This document shows, in pieces, positions 11,798 to 22,620 of a stretch of 64,000 nt of DNA. The stretch lies in NCBI RefSeq assembly GCF_910592395.1, contig NC_088321.1, forward strand, positions 6,074,001 through 6,138,000. Direction: 5' to 3'. The translations under genes and the position numbers were made by a program. The stretch comes from Lineus longissimus (Eukaryota; Nemertea; Pilidiophora; Heteronemertea; Lineidae). The notes under the pieces are model-generated. The model was not told the DNA's origin. It made no database searches and saw only the letters and a program-made list of their open reading frames with translations. The stretch's first letter is position 1. The number at the start of each line of letters is the position of its first letter.

Positions 11798-12845
11798 AAC
11801 ATATAGGCGAGGGATGTGACCGTCACACATCCAGCTTAGTGTCCCTGAACCAAGATGAGACAAGCAGTATAGGACTCTGTATAGGATATGTCATAACCTA
11901 TATCATGGGCAAGGGATGTGACCATCTCGCTCGTCTTGGTGTCCTGAACCTCGATGGGACAAGCATAGGACACCCAATAACCAAGGACACCTCATAACCA
12001 ATATCATGGGCAAGGGATGTGACTGTCTTACCCGGCTTGGTGTCCCTGAACCACGATGGGACTAAAGGACACCTCATAACCAATATCATGGGCAAGAGAT
12101 GTCCCTGAACCAAGATGGGACTAAAGGACACCTCATAACCAATATCATGGGCAAGAGATGTGACTGTCTTACCCGGCTTGGTGTCCCTGAACCATGATGG
12201 GACTATAGGACACCTCATAAACAATATCATGGGAAAGAGATGTCCCTGAACCAAGATGGGACTAAAGGACACCTCATAAACAATATCATGGGCAAGGGAT
12301 GTGACTGTCTTACCCGGCTTGGTGTCCCTGAACCATGATGGGACTATAGGACACCTCATAACCAATATCATGGGCAAGAGATGTGACTGTCTTACCCGGC
12401 TTGGTGTCCCTGAACCACGATGGTACTATAGGACACCTCATAACCAATATCATGGGCAAGGGATGTGACTGTCTTACCCGGCTTGGTGTCCCTGAACCAT
12501 GATGGGACTATAGGACACCTCATAACCAATATCATGGGCAAGGGATGTCCCTGAACCAAGATGGGACTATAGGACACCTCATAACCAATATCATGGGCAA
12601 GAGATGTCCCTGAACCAAGATGGGACTATAGGACACCTCATAACCAATATCATGGGCAAGGGATGTGACTGTCTTACCCGGCTTGGTGTCCCTGAATCAC
12701 GATGGGACTATAGGACACTTCATAACCAATATCATGGGCAAGAGATGTCCCTGAACCAAGATGGGACTATAGGACACCTCATAACCAATATCATGGGCAA
12801 GGGATGTGACTGTCTTACCCGGCTTGGTGTCCCTGAACCACGATG
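11798..12845 (+). repeat. 82/58-bp compound minisatellite
   Basis: About a dozen tandem units with the phrases ATAGGACACCTCATAACC and GTGTCCCTGAACCA. Long units are 82 bp; short units (58 bp) lack an internal 24-bp block (from GTGACTG to TTGGTG). Long and short units are mixed in order. Open frames across it on both strands are by-products of the repeat. Confidence 0.85.
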
Positions 12846-12869
12846 CGATTAAAATGAGTTAAGACGAAT

Positions 12870-15800
12870 AAGTAGCTGGCTTTTGAACCGGGAAATGGGC
12901 TAAGAAATGGTTCAAGTGAAATGCAAAGGAATGAAATGGAGTCAGAAAGGGTTAAAGTGACTTGTAGCTGAATCGGGAGCCAGTATTTGAATAGGGAAAT
13001 GGAGTTATATAGGGTTAAAATGAGTTAAGACGAATAAGGAACTGGGCATTTTGAACTGGGAAATGGAGTCAGAAAGGGTTAAAGAGACTTGCAAATGAAT
13101 GAAATCGAGTCAGAAAGGGTTAAAGTGACTTGTAGCTGAATTGGGAGCCAGTATTTGAATAGGGAAATGGACTTATAGAGGGTTAAAATGAGTTAAGACG
13201 AATAAGGAACTGGGCATTTTGAACTGGGAAATGGAGTCAGAAAGGGTTAAAGAGACTTGCAAATGAATGAAATGGAGTCAGAAAGGGTTAAAGTGACTTG
13301 TAGCTGAATTGGGAGCCAGTATTTGAATAGGGAAATGGACTTATAGAGGGTTAAAATGAGTTAAAACGAATAAGGAGCTGGCATTTTGAACCGGGAAATG
13401 GAGTCAGAAAGGGTTAAAGTGACTTGCAAATGAATGAAATGGAGTCAGAAAGGGTTAACGTGACTTGTAGCTGAATCGGGAGTCAGCATTTGAATAGGGA
13501 AATGGACTTATAGAGGGTTGAAATGAGTTAAGACGAATAAGGAACTGAGCATTTTGAACCGGGAAATGGAGTCAGAAAGGGTTAAAGTGACTTGCAAATG
13601 AATGAAATGGAGTCAGAAAGGGTTAACGTGACTTGTAGCTGAATCGGGAGTCAGCATTTGAATAGGGAAATGGACTTATAGAGGGTTGAAATGAGTTAAG
13701 ACGAATAAGGAACTGGCATTTTGAACCGGGAAATGGAGTCAGAAAGGGTTAAAGTGACTTGCAAATGAATGAAATGGAGTCAGAAAGGGTTAAAGTGACT
13801 AGTAGCTGAATTGGGAGTCAGCATTTGAATAGGGAAATGGAGTTATATTGGGTTAAAATGAGTTTAGACGAATAAGGAACTGGCATTTTGAACCGGGAAA
13901 TGGAGTCAGAAAGGGTTGAAGTGACTTGCAAATGAATGAAATGGAGTCAGAAAGGGTTAAAGTGACTAGTAGCTGAATTGGGAGCCAGCATTTGAATAGG
14001 GAAATGGAGTTATATAGGGTTAAAATGAGTTAAAACGAATAAGGAACTGGCATTTTGAACTGGGAAATGGAGTCAAAAAGGGTTAAAGTGACTTGCAAAT
14101 CAAGGACGATACCGCGGTGACGTCACGGCTTTTCCAAGATGGCACTGCATATTGTAAACAAACCCGATCCACGGCATTTTGAACTGGGAAATGGAGTCAG
14201 AAAGGGTTAAAGTGACTTGCAAATGAATGAAATGGAGTCAGAAAGGGTCAAAGTGACTTGTAGCTGAATCGGGAGCCAGCATTTGAATAGGGAAATGGAG
14301 TTATATAGGGTTAAAATGAGTTAGGACGAATAAGGAGCTGGCATTTTGAACCGGGAAATGGAGTCAGAAAGGGTTAAAGTGACTTGTAGCTGAATCGGGA
14401 GCCAGCATTTGAATAGGGAAATGGAGTTATATAGGGTTAAAATGAGCTAAGACGAATAAGGAGCTGGCATTTTGAACCGGGAAATGGAGTCAGAAAGGGT
14501 TAAAGAGACTTGTAGCTGAATCGGGAGCCAGTATTTGAATAGGGAAATGGAGTTATATAGGGTTAAAATGAGTTAAGACGAATAAGGAACTGGGCATTTT
14601 GAACTGGGAAATGGAGTCAGAAAGGGTTAAAGAGACTTGCAAATGAATGAAATCGAGTCAGAAAGGGTTAAAGTGACTTGTAGCTGAATTGGGAGCCAGT
14701 ATTTGAATAGGGAAATGGACTTATAGAGGGTTAAAATGAGTTAAGACGAATAAGGAACTGGGCATTTTGAACTGGGAAATGGAGTCAGAAAGGGTTAAAG
14801 AGACTTGCAAATGAATGAAATGGAGTCAGAAAGGGTTAAAGTGACTTGTAGCTGAATTGGGAGCCAGTATTTGAATAGGGAAATGGACTTATAGAGGGTT
14901 AAAATGAGTTAAAACGAATAAGGAGCTGGCATTTTGAACCGGGAAATGGAGTCAGAAAGGGTTAAAGTGACTTGCAAATGAATGAAATGGAGTCAGAAAG
15001 GGTTAACGTGACTTGTAGCTGAATCGGGAGTCAGCATTTGAATAGGGAAATGGACTTATAGAGGGTTGAAATGAGTTAAGACGAATAAGGAACTGAGCAT
15101 TTTGAACCGGGAAATGGAGTCAGAAAGGGTTAAAGTGACTTGCAAATGAATGAAATGGAGTCAGAAAGGGTTAACGTGACTTGTAGCTGAATCGGGAGTC
15201 AGCATTTGAATAGGGAAATGGACTTATAGAGGGTTGAAATGAGTTAAGACGAATAAGGAACTGGCATTTTGAACCGGGAAATGGAGTCAGAAAGGGTTAA
15301 AGTGACTTGCAAATGAATGAAATGGAGTCAGAAAGGGTTAAAGTGACTAGTAGCTGAATTGGGAGTCAGCATTTGAATAGGGAAATGGAGTTATATAGGG
15401 TTAAAATGAGTTTAGACGAATAAGGAACTGGCATTTTGAACCGGGAAATGGAGTCAGAAAGGGTTGAAGTGACTTGCAAATGAATGAAATGGAGTCAGAA
15501 AGGGTTAAAGTGACTAGTAGCTGAATTGGGAGCCAGCATTTGAATAGGGAAATGGAGTTATATAGGGTTAAAATGAGTTAAAACGAATAAGGAACTGGCA
15601 TTTTGAACTGGGAAATGGAGTCAAAAAGGGTTAAAGTGACTTGCAAATCAAGGACGATACCGCGGTGACGTCACGGCTTTTCCAAGATGGCACTGCATAT
15701 TGTAAACAAACCCGATCCACGGCATTTTGAACTGGGAAATGGAGTCAGAAAGGGTTAAAGTGACTTGCAAATGAATGAAATGGAGTCAGAAAGGGTCAAA

Positions 15801-16107
15801 GTGACTTGTAGCTGAATCGGGAGCCAGCATTTGAATAGGGAAATGGAGTTATATAGGGTTAAAATGAGTTAGGACGAATAAGGAGCTGGCATTTTGAACC
15901 GGGAAATGGAGTCAGAAAGGGTTAAAGTGACTTGTAGCTGAATCGGGAGCCAGCATTTGAATAGGGAAATGGAGTTATATAGGGTTAAAATGAGCTAAGA
16001 CGAATAAGGAGCTGGCATTTTGAACCGGGAAATGGAGTCAGAAAGGGTTAAAGAGACTTGCAGCTGAATCGGGAGCCAGCATTTGAATAGGGAAATGGAG
16101 TTATATA
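12870..16107 (-). repeat. Right foldback arm: ~167-bp tandem array with a 1,548-bp higher-order duplication
   Basis: Units of about 125 bp and 167 bp differ by a 41-bp block containing TTGCAAATGAATGAAATG. Marker positions recur 1,548 bp apart (13,029 and 14,577; 14,101 and 15,649), so a block of several units was copied as a whole with few changes. A module of about 75 bp (CAAGGACGATACCGCGGTGA through AACAAACCCGATCC) interrupts the array at 14,101 and 15,649, and again near 17,114. Confidence 0.8.
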
Positions 16108-17021
16108 GGTTACAGGAAAATTCGTCCCCGGATAATTCGTCCCCGGAAAATTCGTCCCCGCAAATTCGTCCCCGGATAATTCGTCCCCAAGGAAAATTCG
16201 TCCCCGGAAAATTCGTCCCCGAGGATAATTCGTCCCCGGAAAATTTGTCCCCGAGGATAATTCGTCCCTGGAAAGTTCGTCCCCGAGGATAATTCGTCTC
16301 CAGAATATTTTACAAAGTTGAAAGTTTCTGACTTTACTTTCTAAGACTCTTAAGTCTTGTCGAATGGACTGTAGTAATAACTACTACTTTCGATTTTTCT
16401 CATTCAGTGTAACGTCTCTCTTTACTACCATACTAGCTAGTTACCTACCCCACTATTTATATAGTAGGTAGAGTTAGGCAGGCGAAATATTTTATTGAAG
16501 AGTTTAGAGCTTTTCTTTCATTCTGACCAGTAAAAATACTTATTTGAAAAAAAAAATTATTTCACCTGCCTACCCCTACCTACTATGAAAAGAGTGGAGT
16601 AGGTAACTAGCTAGTAGGGTAGTATTAAGTGGTAAAGAGAGATATAATGAATGAGAAAAGTCGAAAGTAGTAAGTAGTAGTATTCCTAGAAAGTGATGTC
16701 AGAAACTTTCAACTTTTGTTCAATTTTCCAGGGACGAATTATCTTCGAGGACGAATTTCCCAGGGACGAATTATCCTAGGGGACATATTTTCCGGGGACG
16801 AAATTTTCCTCGGGGACGAATTTTCCAGGGACGAATTATCCTCGGGGACGAATTCCCCAGGGACGAATTATCCTCGGGGACGAATTATCCGGGGACGAAT
16901 TATCCGGGGACGAATTTTCCTCGGGGACGAATTTTCTGGGGACGAATTTTCCTAGGGGACGAATTTTCCGGGGACGAGTTTTCCGGGGACGAATTTTCCG
17001 GGGACGAATTTTCCTAGAGCC
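16108..17021. mobile_element. TU-like foldback element nested in the larger one (914 bp)
   Basis: Arms are tandem 15-bp units (ATTCGTCCCCGGAAA and variants) at 16,118-16,300 and in inverse form at about 16,725-17,015. Inside, a non-repeated inner domain is also inverted (TACTAGCTAGTTACCTACC at the left pairs with GGTAACTAGCTAGTA at the right), so almost the whole element folds on itself. It begins GG and is flanked by a 9-bp duplication AGTTATATA (16,099-16,107 and 17,022-17,030) made from the host array. An outer domain of 15-bp units and a unique inverted inner domain is the published layout of sea urchin TU elements. Confidence 0.85.
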
Positions 17022-17587
17022 AGTTATATAGGGTTAAAATGAGCTAAGACGAATAAGGAGCTGGCATTTTGAACCGGGAAATGGAGTAAAAAAGGGTTAA
17101 AGTGACTTGCAAATCAAGGACGATACCGCGGTGACGTCACAGCTTTTCCAAGATGGCGCTGCATATTGTAAACAAACTCGATCCAGGGCACTTTGAACTG
17201 GGAAATGGAGTCAGAAAGGGTTAAAGAGACTTGCAAATGAATGAAATGGAGTCAGAAAGGGTTAAAGTGACTGTAAATGAATCGGGAAATGGAGTTATAA
17301 AGGGTTAAAACGAGTTAAGACGAATAAGGAGCTGGTATTTTGAACCGGGAAATGGGTCAGAAAGGGTTAAAGTCACTGATAGTTGAATCGAGAAAGGGTT
17401 AAAACCACCAAGTTGAGTTATCGGACTGTGGAGGGTTAATATTTGAAAGAAATTTGAATTGGGAACTGGGAATAAATGCTTAGCCCATTTCGTACCCAAA
17501 CACACCATGTTTCAAAATGGGTACGAATAACGAACTGGGAACTGGGAACTGGGAACTGGGAGCCAACTTCACAGACCCAAAATAATT

Positions 17588-18182
17588 TGAAGTTATTAAT
17601 GGTGTTGTCATTGCCATTTTTTGCATGGAATGATAGTTCGAGAGCTCTCATCGACGTATTCAGCATTGACGGAAAGTAGGTCCAGAGTTGGCAACACGCC
17701 AGCTGTCTCACATGTTCCTCCTGGAGTCACCAGGTGCTACAGCCAACACTGTACAATCACTTTGACGTCTTGTAATAATCTTTGCCAAATCAGTGATTCT
17801 TATATAATTTACTCCATGATTGCAATTAACCTTTGTTAAATTCCAATCACCTGCAGGTCAGGTCAATCTTTTACCAATAAAGTTAATTTTCTTAAGCGCC
17901 TCTTTATCTTACTTCTTCACATACAGGGCATCCCAAACACTTTGCTAAATCCACTACCCCCCCCCCCCCCCCCATTTCAAGTTGGTATTGCACCAGACCC
18001 AAGCTCAACGGTACACTGATCATGTAAGTGTCCAAATACCTTTTCAGGACATACTAGTATGAGGACATCAATTTTGATACCAGAAGGAAAACCAATCCTG
18101 TCCGTGTGTCACTGTGACATAGATCCTGGCTCTATTGGAAATGTCACACTCGCACTGCATTACTTCATGTGATGTCACTTAC
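17588..18182. other. Intergenic or intronic, poly-C tract
   Basis: Contains a run of 17 C (17,957-17,973). A forward reading from a ttttcag acceptor at about 18,046 is open for about 40 codons to a TGA near 18,170, but no matching upstream exon was found. Nothing else is supported. Confidence 0.35.
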
Positions 18183-21100
18183 ATCTTTCACAGTTGACAA
18201 ATTGAAGCATCCATGGTTATTGTAACTATATAGTCCTTGCCAAATCTATCTAAAAGTATCAGTAAAACTGCCGGCGGGCAGAAAATTCATGCTGCATACC
18301 GTCTGCAGACTGGGGGTTTTCTCATGAGTCAATAGAATCTAAGGTTTGGAATTAGGGGACCATATCAGTAGTTGCTTTGCGCCAACTTTTTTTCAAAGTT
18401 TGTTTTCTTATATTTGAATTACCTGTGAATCATCTTGCAGGAAGATTTTTTTGGGTGTGCATGACAGATGACGTACTTAATACAGAACATGTATATTGTA
18501 TCGGCCTGTTGTGCCTGTATGGGCGGTTATTACCGCAAATAAAGACAAACCAAAGCAAAGACACTTGTGTAGCATTTGAAGGACACGTAGATTGATACTC
18601 CTATGTGTGCCACATCAAAGACATCTGGACCATACACCACATCAAAGATAACGATGCGAAGTCAACAGGCGGCGCCACTGTAGATTGCTGGCGGCCGTAT
18701 GATGTTATTTGCAACCTCTCTCCTATGGCAAGCCGTTTGCTTCAAAAAGTCGAAATGATTTTTTTTCTAGTCGAAATGATTTTTTTCTAGTCAAGATATT
18801 TTTTTTAAGTCAAGAAAAAAAATTTGAAATTAAATTTTTTTTCAAGTCGAGATATTTATTTTTCTTCTCATTTAACTTATTGAAGTTGAATCAATTAATA
18901 AAAATTTCACTGCGAGAAAAAAATGATTATAAAAATAAACATAGTCGCTTATATCAACAAAAACCTATAGTTGTCGAAATCGTTTTTACTTTTCCCAAGA
19001 CGGTGGCGCCGCCTGTTGACTTCGCATCGTTATCTTTGATGTGGTGCATGGTCCAGATGTCTTTGATGTGGCACACATTGGAGTATCAATCTACGTGTCC
19101 TTGATATGCTACACAAGTGTCTTTGCTTTGGTTTGTCTTTATTTGCGGTAATAACCGCCCATATGCCTCCTGCGCCTGGTTGATTGGCCGGCACGGTTGT
19201 GTTCGTTTCAAAGGCAGCATTTCATGATAAAAAGTGCTGAATGACATGAGTAAATATAATTAAAGATAACAGAATGAAGAAACCAAGTGGGAACAGAAAA
19301 CCATTGTATATCAAACACCCACCTTGACAGTTCTCCTCTGTCTCTTGATGTTAAGTGAAAATACCGGCCTCTTTGACATTCTAAACAGGTGTTGTTAGGC
19401 CAAATAAAAAATGTTTTCAGGCAAATGTTTATTACTACAGTCCTGGTCACAAGATACATCCTAGCTGATTAGCATCATGTAGGCCCTACGTGCTAAATCC
19501 GTGCGAGTCACACATACATGTAGCGTGCCAGTGGATGCACTTGGTTCACAGTTAAAGGAATTTAGGCCTACACCCCAACTCGTGGTTTATCGCAAAGCCT
19601 GTTTGCACAACGGCCTAGATAATCTTTGTTCTACCGTTTGGCATATACCTGAAATGGCCTCTTATTTTTTGGTGTGAAAATCACATGGCAACTGTTGAGA
19701 TGGTCCCCTAATTCCAGATCTTCATTTTAATACAGAAGTTGGCTGAAAGCAACTGCTGATATGGTCCCCTAATTCCAGACCTTAGATTCTATTGACTCAT
19801 GAGAAAAACCCCAGTCTGCAGACGGTATGCAGCAGGCATTTTCTGCCCGCCGGTAAAACTGCTAAACTATGAATTGTATCTGCTTACTCAGCTGAGCGCC
19901 AGGCCCTTGGGCCTCTTGTTGGTAATTAAAACGCAAGGATCCAGCATGGTCTCGCATACAACCACGCCTGGAGAAAGTTCCTCAAAACTGACATGACTTT
20001 GGAAAATTGAACTTACATGTTTAATACAATTTTTAAATTCGGAATCACTGCCAGGAGTTCTGCCATCTTTGCCTTCCCCATGCTCCCCATAGAGCGTGGT
20101 ATTTGCAGTCCATCGGGTAAGCCATGAACAGTGACCATCCATTTGTGATGATCGCTGTTTTAAAGGGAAACGAGCCCTACCAGTGGAAGCGCCTGAAAAA
20201 ATATATGAATTTAAATTGACAATGAATAGGATTCAACAAGTTATGCAAGTTAATTCAATTTGTCACTGATGACATCGTTACAACCAAAAGCATAACAGTA
20301 ATCCAGGAAGATAATAAAAATATCAAAGTTAGTGACAGGCAGTCTTTACCAATTTACCTACTAAGCTTTTTTATGAAATAAATTACCGGAATTCACATAA
20401 AATTCACAATGGAAGATTTTTTTCATAAAATAAATAGAAATGTGACATATTATGGGCAAAATAGAAATACTGAAGTAGCATGAACACGTTGCGTCAACTG
20501 AAAATTTATGAAGTAAACCAAAATAAAAATAACTTACAATAAGCAATATTAAGGGCCTCTCGAACCTTCTTTTCAAGGTCTTCAGATTCACCCAAAGTGC
20601 TGGTTCCAACTGCAGTCACTCCTTGGTTCCCCGACTGGTCAAGTTCAAGTGGGTGCCTTCTGGTTGCTCCTTGAAACCCCTGATTGATTTCTGTGGAGAC
20701 CGGCGTAATAATTTGATATCCCACAGCGCTTTAACAGTTACGTTACTGAGGAGCGCTATATAAATGCGTCACATTATTATATTATTATACAATACATCTG
20801 AAAGTTAAGGACAACAATAATTTGTAAGATTTTAGAATATGGCTGCAATAAAACTTAAAAAGACAAACCATAAGCTTTAAAAAAGGAATAAACTGATAGG
20901 TTCAAGACCTAGTTAGTATGTGTGCCTGAACACAATCATTGTGCAATACGGTTAGTAAGTACCAAACCAGCTCCTCTACACAAAGCAAACCATTCCCTTT
21001 TCAATGACGCATAGGTGCAATGAGAAATCGACCAGCAATGATTAGTGAACAAACTTTAGACAGTGCTTACCAGATCTACAGTGGAGACGGAAATTTGTCA

Positions 21101-22620
21101 CATTACTGGGGCACTTTCCCAGGAAGACTTTTCCTTTCCCATTGCCCAGGGCCACATCTTTCCCCGACTTCACGCCTCAACTAAGGAGGAAGACATCCGT
21201 TCCGTAAGTCCCCAGTTCTTGACACTGCAAAATTAAAAACAGCCAGGATTGAGAAATAAAAGAAAAAGCTCTGAAAAGAAGCAGGGTAGAACTTAAACAG
21301 GTCATGTAAACTTTTCACAATATGCCTAATTGTTCATGCAACTGAGTTCTTAAGACAATCTTCAGCAGCAACAACTTCAACATCTAACAATGTCTTTTGA
21401 GTGTGTTTATTCGTTTAACAATGGCTAAAGTCTCCACTGAGAATATTTTTGGGTTTCAGAATTATGCAATAATATTAATAAGTATTGTTCACCGACTGCA
21501 ACAGAGAGATCAGGAGCAGAAATCTGATGGCACACAAAGGTTGTGGCACAAGGCTGCATTAAGAGCACTGCCACCAATATCTTACTCTCAATTTCAATGG
21601 TGAACACATCAACACATCTTAAAGTACTACACAATTGGGTGTCATACTGGGTAAGCAATTTGCTTAAAATGTATTTGAAGTAAAATAGCAGTACTTACAG
21701 CTTCATCCAATTTTCTCCAAAGAAATTCTACCCTGGCCATCCTCTCCCTTTCATTCGTTGGTCGTACGTCCAATAGTTCCCTTTTATCTTGGTAGCCTTT
21801 TTTGGCCGTGGCAGAAAGGGCATTCCACTCCTTGGCCCAAGTCCGAAATTGTTCACCAGGAGAGGTTTACCTGATGGATAGAAGATTGACAGGTTCACAA
21901 GTTATCCTACGTCTTTTCCAGCACCAGAAAACTGTTGCTGGTCATGGAATACTACTTTTAAACTATTGAACACTAATTTTCTGAAATGAGGAGAAATATT
22001 CACCTTTCATGGTTTTATTTTATCTTTAATAAATATGTTGTATGCGCTTGGTTTTCTCTTCTATATCGTGCCGAGGCGAACAGGTGTCTTTGAAGTGAAG
22101 GTGAAGTACTGAAATTGATAAAATGAAACAAATCATTGTGCATGTTATTCTGCAGTCTGCAATTGTACCATCCTCTTTTAAAAACTCACATTGAAAAGGG
22201 TACAATTGCAGATTTCTGGTAAAGGCATTGTTTTTGTAGTTAAGGCAATCATCAACAATATATGGTTATCATATTTAAACGGTGCCAAGAGTATCATTGA
22301 GAGTGGTGATTAGATATCCAGATGAAAAAGAATGTCAAATGTTTCTGGACAAACAGGTCTCAGCAATCCCACAGAAGTGATATTTTCAGAGACAGCTGTC
22401 ACATTATTTGGATTTAACTAAATCCTAAAACTTCAAAAACTATTCTGATTTAATATGAAACATACCTTCACATTCTTGTACATCAAACCCAATTCTTTCG
22501 CAACCTCTTCAATTTTGCTATGATTATACTTTTGGTAGTTTTCAAACCATCTTTGTAGTACTGAATTAATTACTTTCGCTGATGATCTGTGAATTTTACT
22601 CGAGATCAGGAAGAAATATG
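18183..22620 (-). CDS. Homeodomain-like gene, six exon candidates; possibly a pseudogene
   Basis: Exons in transcript order: 22620-22466 (homeodomain part), a coding block ending at 21699 before gtaagt (GYQDKRELLDV), 21224-21071, 20690-20538, 20192-20017 and 18245-18183. The junctions 21071/20690 (G|AA), 20538/20192 (T|GC) and 20017/18245 (phase 0) are in exact phase, and donors are gtatgt, gtaagt or gtaagc. Two faults are visible. From its best acceptor (before 21870) the second exon meets TAA at once; a start at 21830 (ccaag acceptor) is open and in phase. Exon 21224-21071 has an in-frame TGA at codon 16. If functional, a DNA-binding nuclear protein is inferred; with these faults it may be dead or misassembled. 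The 1.6-kb TIR element at 18,271-19,853 lies in the last visible intron. Confidence 0.55.
18271..19853. mobile_element. 1.58-kb long-TIR element with 8-bp target duplication
   Basis: The inverted ends of about 125 bp start CCGGCGGGCAGAAAA and contain GTCTGCAGACTGGGG and GGAATTAGGGGACCATATCA. The direct duplication TAAAACTG flanks it at 18,263-18,270 and 19,854-19,861. An 8-bp duplication fits hAT-type (or P or TU-type) insertion. No transposase is seen; the interior holds a second element. Confidence 0.8.
18521..19160. mobile_element. 640-bp long-TIR element nested in the 1.58-kb element
   Basis: The inverted repeats of about 160 bp begin GGGCGGTTATTACCGCAAAT and include CACATCAAAGACATCTGGAC; the arms differ at only a few positions. 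The AT-rich centre has short T-rich direct repeats (18,750-18,830). No clean target duplication was seen. A similar terminus (GGCGGTTATTTCCGC) occurs inverted at 48,478-48,493. Confidence 0.75.
20705..20790 (+). repeat. LINE 3'-tail fragment
   Basis: The phrase GAGCGCTATATAAATGCGTC followed by ATTATT repeats resembles CR1/L2-type LINE 3' ends; compare the LINE tail at 49,565-49,617. It lies just upstream (transcript sense) of the exon at 20690. Confidence 0.45.
22466..22620 (-). CDS. Homeobox exon (homeodomain residues up to about 46)
   Basis: The acceptor tcatttcag and donor gtatgt bound 51 codons. The reading holds LQRWF with Leu16 and Phe20 spacing, then Tyr25, EEVAKELGL and NVK at positions about 44-46, exactly as in homeodomain helices 1 and 2. 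It ends at the 46/47 position, a common intron site in homeobox genes. The expected next residues (WFxN, helix 3) are not found in the following 600 bp on this strand. Confidence 0.6.

Larger units (their letters stand above)
10287..17578. mobile_element. Giant foldback (TU/FB-like) element, 7.3 kb
   Basis: The two ends are inverted repeats beginning GGGTCTGTGAAGTTGGCTCC, directly flanked by a perfect 9-bp duplication AAAATAATT (10,278-10,286 and 17,579-17,587). The left arm (10,287 to about 11,020) and right arm (about 12,870-17,578) are inverse copies of one tandem-repeat family, with phrases such as TCAGAAAGGGTTAAAG and GACGAATAAGGA; the innermost units also match. The right arm is several times longer through repeat expansion and a nested element. 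Arms built of tandem repeats plus short target duplications define foldback elements (Drosophila FB, sea urchin TU). No transposase is seen in the 1.85-kb centre, so it is non-autonomous. Confidence 0.8.

Noticed and set aside
11898-12852. Open frames up to 159 codons on both strands
   Set aside because: By-products of the 82/58-bp repeat; both strands are open in the same place.
16083-16955. Open frames rich in NSSPE or RGRI repeats
   Set aside because: They are the 15-bp arm units of the foldback element translated; unit length is a multiple of three, so they stay open.
18046-18172. Plus-strand terminal exon candidate (ILIPEGKPILSV)
   Set aside because: The acceptor is fair, but the only upstream donor is about 30 bp away and no other partner exon was found.
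19331-19388. Short exon-like stretch on the minus strand (MSKRPVFSLNIKRQ)
   Set aside because: Lies inside the 1.58-kb TIR element and its phase does not match the neighbouring exons.
21170-21180. TGA as a selenocysteine codon
   Set aside because: No SECIS-like structure sought or seen and no selenoprotein motif; decay or error is simpler.
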